NCBI RefSeq assembly: GCF_030035675.1
Contig: NC_084483.1
Span: 144,991,425-145,055,424 of the forward strand
Direction of reading: 5' to 3'
Length of the DNA: 64,000 nucleotides
Source of the DNA: Rhineura floridana
Taxonomy: Eukaryota; Chordata; Lepidosauria; Squamata; Rhineuridae
Shown here piece by piece: positions 59,301 to 64,000 of the stretch. The first letter of the stretch is position 1. Each line of letters starts with the position of its first letter. The notes under the pieces are model-generated. The model saw nothing but the letters and a program-made list of their open reading frames with translations. It searched no databases and was not told the DNA's origin. The position numbers and the translations under genes were made by a program.

Positions 59301-62300
59301 TCTTTCTTTTTGAGTTGTCATCTCAAACCACTTGAGATGGTTGTCTTCCAGTTGCTTGCACTTCTTTATCAGAGTTTTATATAATTACCGCTCTGGTTTT
59401 ATGGTTCTTCTTAAAACTGGTTCATTTCTTAGGAATCTGATGATGAGGAACGTTTTCATGACCTCGAAGAAGCTGAAGAAGAGAAGGAAAAACTTGTTGG
59501 TGCAGATGAACAGACTAAAAGTAAAAGAACCGGAGAATCTCCAAAACCAGTTTCAGAAGCTTCATGGGTACATCACCACAATCTAGCAGGTAAAAATGTT
59601 TGAAAAATTGTGAGTGAGCTTTGTCTGCCAAATGTTGAATAGAGTATTTCTGGTCCTAATACAAGATACTCAATACAATGCAAACTTTAATTTGAAGGGC
59701 ATTGCCTAAAAGTGACTTTCCTTATCCAAAACTTGTTTATGTGGAGAAGGTTGAGGGAGCCAAGGGAGGCTGTGCATTGTTTGGATGCACCATCAGTAGA
59801 TAGGACATTGCCAGGGCTGTATTTTATTGCTGCTGTAACAGCTAACATGAGAAGCACACTTCTTAATTGGTCTTCCCCTGCCTCTTATTTCTATTGCTGT
59901 AAGTAAACAGTGTTTTAAAAAGTCACGTCTCATGTGAGTTAGGCTGTTGTCATTTCCAGTTTGCAGAATGGGAAATGAAGCCATGAGATTTTTGGCTGCG
60001 GTCATGTGAATCTAGTTCTCCAAAGTCCAAGCTTAGAACTCTACTTTCTTGTTTAATCTGGTTTCTGATCCATTCTAGACATGTGGCAGCTCTCTGTAAT
60101 GATGAGGGTATTCTTTTTTCTACTGTAATAGCACCAGATGCTCCAGTTGCACTAGTAAGAACTGTTTGGCCAGCCAGGCTACTCTGCTATCTAAACTAAT
60201 ATGCATTTGTGAACCAGGTTGTATGAAATTAGAGCAGAACACAGATTTTTGTTGTACTTTTGTGGTGCTAATGCAGAAGGAGTCTCTCTCCTGTCCCATC
60301 CTGTTAGATTAGGAGTAGCCAAACATGATGCACATTAGATGTTTTGGACTACAACCCATCGGTCCCAGCCAACATGCCCAGTGGTCAGGAATTATGGGTG
60401 TTGTAGTCCAGAACATTTGGAGAGTGCCACGTTGGCTACCTCTGTGTTAGATAACTAAGAGTTCCTATTTTAAATGTGCATATCTCTTTGTGTTTGAAGG
60501 CATAAGACATCTCTTCTTTTTCAGGTGGCAAGAGTTTGGGTAGCTATGACCCATTACATCGAAATCCTTCATACTGCGGAGCTGATAGAACAAGTTTTTG
60601 GGAACTAAAGAAGGTACTGATGTTAGATTTTCATGGACAGAGTTCTCCAGGAATTAAGATGTTTAGGAAGGAATAGGAAGAAATCTAGCCTCCTCCCCCC
60701 GCCGAAACTTCCATTTAACAGTCAGTGGGTTTAGGCAATCCTTAATTAGGTAGAATCATTTCATTGGGTTGGATCCAGACTTAACTATACTTGGAGTAGG
60801 CCTGTTGTAATCAGTGGGATAAGTTACATTCCATGGATTTCATGGGCCCATTCTTAAGTATGGCATCAATCCATTGCATACATTTTAAGGGGACGTGAGC
60901 CTTGTTCAAAGGCTAATTCTTGCAGTCTGTCTTATGACTTTATACTATAACAGGACTGAGATTCTGCTGTCTGCAACTTTTGAGTTTCTTGTAGCTTCAA
61001 AGTACAATTGTTTTCATTGGAGCTGTTTCTCTGCTTGCACAGATGTTGACAGTATTTCCTCTGGATAAGCAGAGCAAATATAGGTTCTCTATAAACTTTG
61101 TGCAGTATTAATCTTTGATCGTGGTGTACCTCACTTTAAAAAGCAATACTCTGTCTTAACAAGCCTTTATCATAACAGGCAACACCTTCTAATCCGCACT
61201 GTATTTTGCTGCCACCAGGACCTTTACCTTAGGTCCAAATCCTTACACTCTTCAGGATGTGAGGATAGGTGTGAACTTTTAATATTACATTGCATTACTC
61301 CCCTTCTGTTCAGTAACTGAGCATTAGGCATGGGATGATGAGAACAAAACAATCTTTATTAATACATTTGATGAATATAACACAATAATATGTCACAATT
61401 CTAACTGACCCTAACCCTATACTAACTCTATATATAAACCAGACCGTAACTGTCTCTGTCACTCAGTCCTATCAGTCCCCATCTCCTGTCCAACCCTTTC
61501 ACTCTCCAAAACTATTCCCTATCAAGGTCAAAACAGCCCTATTTGAATCCTCAAGTACACAAACACTCTCTATATCTATCACACTCCTCTTCCCCCTCCG
61601 CTCTCTCAACCAGTTACCATTCATATGCAAATACTCCCTCCATGACTCATTCACTCAACCAAACACTACTTACTGTAAACAACATCCATTTAAACATCAG
61701 TAACATCACAGTAACTCGCTCTTACACTTCTCCTTGTTCACTTACAGCAAGTGGTACATAATGGGTTGTAGCTAATGATGTTGCTCAGCTCATGATTGTC
61801 AGTGGAACGTGGAAGGAAATATTTTTTGTCAATTCCCTCTCTCACCTGTACTTCCCTTTCCCTGCTTAAGTTTGCTCCACAAGGTTAGGCAATCCTCCAG
61901 AGCAGATGGGTGTGTGTGTGTGTGTGTGTGTGAAGAGTTGGGGGGGGGGAGAGGGAAAATTTCTGAAAATGTCTTCCTTCCCTGTTTTTTTAACTGAGAG
62001 AAGCATTACCGTCCATTGAGTGTCACCAGCGGATACAACCTAATGTGTGGCCAGCTTCAACATAGTTTTGTTGGGAAAAAAAGAGTTTCCCCCCCCTTCA
62101 GGCTTAAAAACTGTCATGGTTCCATTTAAGGGAAAATACCCAAATCTGTCATGTACATATGGACTAAGGGCTGGCATCTTACACCAGAGATAGTCAACAT
62201 TGTGCCCTCCAGATGTTGTTGGACTAAAACTTCCATCAGCTCCAACCAGCATGGCCATGCACTCTGGAGGACACCACGTTGGCTATCCCAGATGTAAATC

Positions 62301-63502
62301 TGACAGCCCCCATGTAGAAGCTGCTGAAGACAGCTCTGTGTGACATCTTCTCCACATAGGGGATGATAATTTAGCAGTGCATACCATTTAGATCCTCTTC
62401 ATAGCACAGGGAGTTCCCATACTAGCACCTGCTGCAGGAGCTAGCACAGAGACTGTGCAATGAGGTGGATCCATGTGATAAAAGAGATGCTTCTTGTTAC
62501 ATCTCCTATGTGAAGTTGTTTCCAGAACCCTCTGCGGGGTGTGTGTGTGTCATGGCAGCTTGCTTTCTGACTTCAAAGTTATTTGGGTAACAATAGCAAT
62601 AACTGGAATGGGTTTGCATCTTTTTTTAGGTTAAGATTTTAATTTAACCTTTTAATACAGGTGCCAAAAGTTGTATTAGAATAAAATGGTACATTACAAC
62701 TTTGATTTTATTTTTCCAGCTTTCAGAACACTTCCACCCATCTGTGGCCCTCTTTGCAAAAACTATTCTAGAGGTTAGTTGAATTTCTTATTTTTTCCCC
62801 ACCACTTTGGTTGTCATCTTGTCGCATGTGCATGGTAATTTGGATTGTATGTGTAGAGCAATCTCCAGTTTTTCCAGACATTCTCAATTACTGTGAAACC
62901 AATTCGGCCTAGGTTTGCCACCTTGCTGTAGCCCTTAAAGCAGGGTGATAAGGCAGTTGTGTTTCTCTACAGTCCTGTTGTCTTTCTCACCCATTGTGTG
63001 GTATACCTGAAATCCTACTTACCAGGGCAGGAAAAGCCACTGCTGCTTTGTCTCTCTGCTTTGCTTTAGGAGATTTGAAAGGGCTGTGTCTGGCAACATT
63101 TTTCATCTTTACCTCCTTCTGTGACTCAGATTATTATCAAGACCACTTATTTTCTCAGTTGAATGAATTTAATGGATGTGGTCCTGTTGTCATTTCTATC
63201 CATGTATTTCTTGATGCAAACTGACACTATAAATGTTGACTTTGTTTCAGGGGAATTATATTGAATACTCAGGTGATCCTCTCCATGATTTCACACTAAT
63301 GAGATTCTTGGATCGCTTTGTGTACAGAAATCCCAAAGCTCATAAAGGCAAAGGTATGGATCCTAGCAACTTTTGTCCAGTGTAGCAGCTCAAATAAGGT
63401 TAATAACACAGTTTTATATAATTTCTAATGCAGAGAACACCAGCAGTGTGGTAATGCAACCAAAGAAGAAACAGTTTATGGGTGATGTGCGAAATCTTGC
63501 AG
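53193..63502 (+). CDS. CEBPZ: CEBPZ, CBF/Mak21/NOC1 family protein (5' part, runs off the right edge)
   Basis: Nuclear/nucleolar protein related to yeast Noc1/Mak21, needed for 60S ribosomal subunit maturation; in vertebrates also named CCAAT/enhancer-binding protein zeta and linked to METTL3 recruitment at promoters. Eight coding exons: 53193-53309, 54558-56089, 57798-58029, 59433-59589, 60525-60613, 62720-62773, 63251-63353, 63434-63502, joined in one frame (about 784 of roughly 1050 residues). Landmarks are [68 protein letters not shown], the CBF/Mak21 region ([38 protein letters not shown]) and [16 protein letters not shown]. Residues about 90-150 are a charged, lysine/glutamate-rich disordered stretch that differs from mammals. 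The acidic C-terminus lies beyond the window. Confidence 0.96.
53310..54557 (+). other. CEBPZ intron 1
   Basis: Holds an RTE 3' tail (53715-53770), a trace of the GGATCAGACC repeat reversed (54105-54160) and half a MITE arm (54300-54345). Confidence 0.55.
53715..53770 (+). mobile_element. RTE/BovB-like LINE 3' tail
   Basis: ccataagtcatagtcgactt followed by gaaggcacataacaacaaaa; only the last 55 bp remain. Confidence 0.7.
54558..56089 (+). CDS. CEBPZ: CEBPZ exon 2 (large)
   Basis: Acceptor ttttatacag, donor tacaa/gtaagc; 1532 nt, residues 40-550. Starts [19 protein letters not shown] and ends SDRYYTALY. An open frame extends 5' into the intron with an ATG at 54537, but the acceptor and the match to QDY(L/I)MLA show translation enters from exon 1. 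Confidence 0.96.
56344..57071. mobile_element. Tigger/pogo-like non-autonomous element with palindromic tandem interior
   Basis: Terminal inverted repeats CAGTAGGGCCCCACT (56344-56358) and AGTGGGGCCCTACTG (57057-57071), flanked on both sides by TA, as in Tc1/mariner/pogo elements. The left subterminal part (gacccccgctggaaagcgaa) resembles Tigger-type MITEs. The interior, about 56470-57000, is a GC-rich array with unit about 89 bp: agatcagctg-type anchors at 56541, 56630, 56719, about 56805 and about 56938. Each unit holds a 40-bp palindrome (gatcagctgtagc…gctacagctgatc). No transposase. Confidence 0.8.
57072..57797 (+). other. CEBPZ intron 2, right part
   Basis: No element recognised; a 113-codon frame at 57118-57459 looks like chance. 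Confidence 0.5.
57798..58029 (+). CDS. CEBPZ: CEBPZ exon 3: CBF/Mak21 core
   Basis: Acceptor tttttctgcag, donor cacgtg/gtatga. Encodes [20 protein letters not shown] through [19 protein letters not shown], residues 551-627. Confidence 0.95.
58030..59432 (+). other. CEBPZ intron 3
   Basis: Only the palindromic short repeats at 58900-59105 are recognised. Confidence 0.5.
58900..59105. repeat. Two or three adjoining copies of the short palindromic repeat
   Basis: attcagaagtaagtcccact, gctaagtcccactgaactcc and ccaggaagtaagtgtaatga lie in succession, with cataggattgc at the end. Confidence 0.65.
59433..59589 (+). CDS. CEBPZ: CEBPZ exon 4: acidic insert
   Basis: Acceptor catttcttag, donor agcag/gtaaaa. 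Encodes [20 protein letters not shown] and a charged linker ending [12 protein letters not shown], matching the ASWVHFDNL block I remember in mammals. Confidence 0.93.
60305..60445. mobile_element. Palindromic MITE (hAT-like) in CEBPZ intron 4
   Basis: agatgttttggactacaacc faces gttgtagtccagaacatttg, with a ccaacatgcccagtgg centre. Confidence 0.75.
60525..60613 (+). CDS. CEBPZ: CEBPZ exon 5
   Basis: Acceptor tctttttcag, donor aagaag/gtactg. Encodes [20 protein letters not shown] and RTSFWELKK. Confidence 0.93.
61911..61932. repeat. (TG)n microsatellite
   Basis: Eleven TG units. Confidence 0.9.
62183..62292. mobile_element. Palindromic MITE remnant
   Basis: gtgccctccagatgttgttg, ggactaaaacttccatcagc and ccaaccagcatggccatg, then directly the outer right end ctctggaggacaccacgttg; the inner part of the right arm is missing. 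Confidence 0.7.
62720..62773 (+). CDS. CEBPZ: CEBPZ exon 6
   Basis: Exactly 18 codons, [18 protein letters not shown], between acceptor tttttccag and donor gag/gttagt. One of the most conserved pieces of the protein. Confidence 0.93.
63251..63353 (+). CDS. CEBPZ: CEBPZ exon 7
   Basis: Acceptor tttgtttcag, donor caaag/gtatgg. Encodes [20 protein letters not shown] and [14 protein letters not shown]. Confidence 0.94.
63434..63502 (+). CDS. CEBPZ: CEBPZ exon 8
   Basis: Acceptor tctaatgcag, donor gcag/gtaagt. Encodes [20 protein letters not shown] and NLA; leaves in phase 1 toward exons outside the window. Confidence 0.92.
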
Positions 63503-64000
63503 GTAAGTAAAGACCTTTCATTCTAAAAGATTATAGTCAGTGTATCCTGATCATAAATACAACACCTTGTAAGATCCATCAGTTTCAGTAGAAGATATTT
63601 GCACAGTGGCTTTTATCCAATGATATTGTTCCATTCATGGAAGGCTCTTTGATTCAGTGGATGCTTCCATGAATGGAAGGTGGGGATTTTTTCCTAATTT
63701 CTCCTGCAGCCCCCACTCTCTTCTGGAAGGCCTTCCATTTTATGGAACAGATTTGAAAGCACAGGCTTGGGGAGACGAATTGACAAATACCATCTCCCCC
63801 TCCCCCCAGAATTTGTGATCCAATGGTTCAAAGAGACTTTTGTGGACAGAAGAGCAGCGTTGCATGTATCCAAATAATGTTTTAAGCATTGGTATATAGA
63901 ATAAATTATAGTGCCACACAGAAATCTTTTGAGTAGGTAATGCTCTTTACTGTACATACCTTGACAGAATCGTATTCCTTTTATTGTATCTGAGTCACAG
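63503..64000 (+). other. CEBPZ intron 8 to window edge
   Basis: A 13-bp inverted repeat (ccattcatggaag … cttccatgaatgg, about 63632-63680). Nothing else recognised. Confidence 0.5.

Larger units (their letters stand above)
60614..62719 (+). other. CEBPZ intron 5
   Basis: Contains a TG microsatellite (61911-61932), a MITE remnant (62183-62292) and an unusual C-rich, G-poor block (about 61380-61740) whose minus strand shows AATAAA near 61360. The block is not identified. Confidence 0.5.

Overview
This window is vertebrate nuclear DNA, most likely from a squamate reptile (a lizard-type genome). It holds three conserved, intron-rich genes in the vertebrate order PRKD3 - NDUFAF7 - CEBPZ. All exon junctions below were read by eye from reading frame, splice dinucleotides and remembered orthologous proteins; no alignment was run. 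The squamate call rests on BovB/RTE-like LINEs, L2-like LINE fragments, a tRNA-derived SINE and several palindromic MITE families that I know from squamate assemblies.

Layout. (1) Positions 1-31692, plus strand: the 3' five-sixths of PRKD3 (protein kinase D3) in 16 coding exons, entered within the first C1 domain and complete to the stop. A repeat-bearing 3' UTR follows, probably ending near 36.46 kb. (2) Positions 37673-52895, minus strand: complete NDUFAF7 (mitochondrial complex I assembly arginine methyltransferase) in 10 coding exons, 450 codons, in frame throughout. It converges on PRKD3. (3) Positions 53193-63502, plus strand: the first 8 coding exons of CEBPZ (a Noc1/Mak21-type nucleolar protein), which runs off the right edge. 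NDUFAF7 and CEBPZ are head to head, with about 300 bp between start codons, so they share a bidirectional promoter.

The introns carry most of the unusual structure: a 111-bp minisatellite of about 12.7 units (6.4-7.8 kb), repeated polypyrimidine blocks (10.0-10.4 kb), a long inverted repeat (10.8-12.1 kb), a MITE split by L2 fragments (14.7-16.0 kb), two RTE/BovB-like LINEs in NDUFAF7 introns (one with a nested SINE-like insertion), and a TA-flanked Tigger-like element in a CEBPZ intron whose interior is an array of palindromic units (56.3-57.1 kb).

The three genes do not form a pathway: PRKD3 is a diacylglycerol-responsive kinase, NDUFAF7 acts in mitochondria, and CEBPZ acts in the nucleolus and chromatin. 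I see no operon-like system, CRISPR array, rRNA or intact tRNA gene. I found no convincing wholly new system. The best candidates for a second look are an unrecognised 80-codon open frame with terminal-exon-like signals inside NDUFAF7 intron 6, the palindromic array inside the Tigger-like element, and a possible CEBPZ 5' UTR intron overlapping NDUFAF7 exon 1 on the opposite strand.
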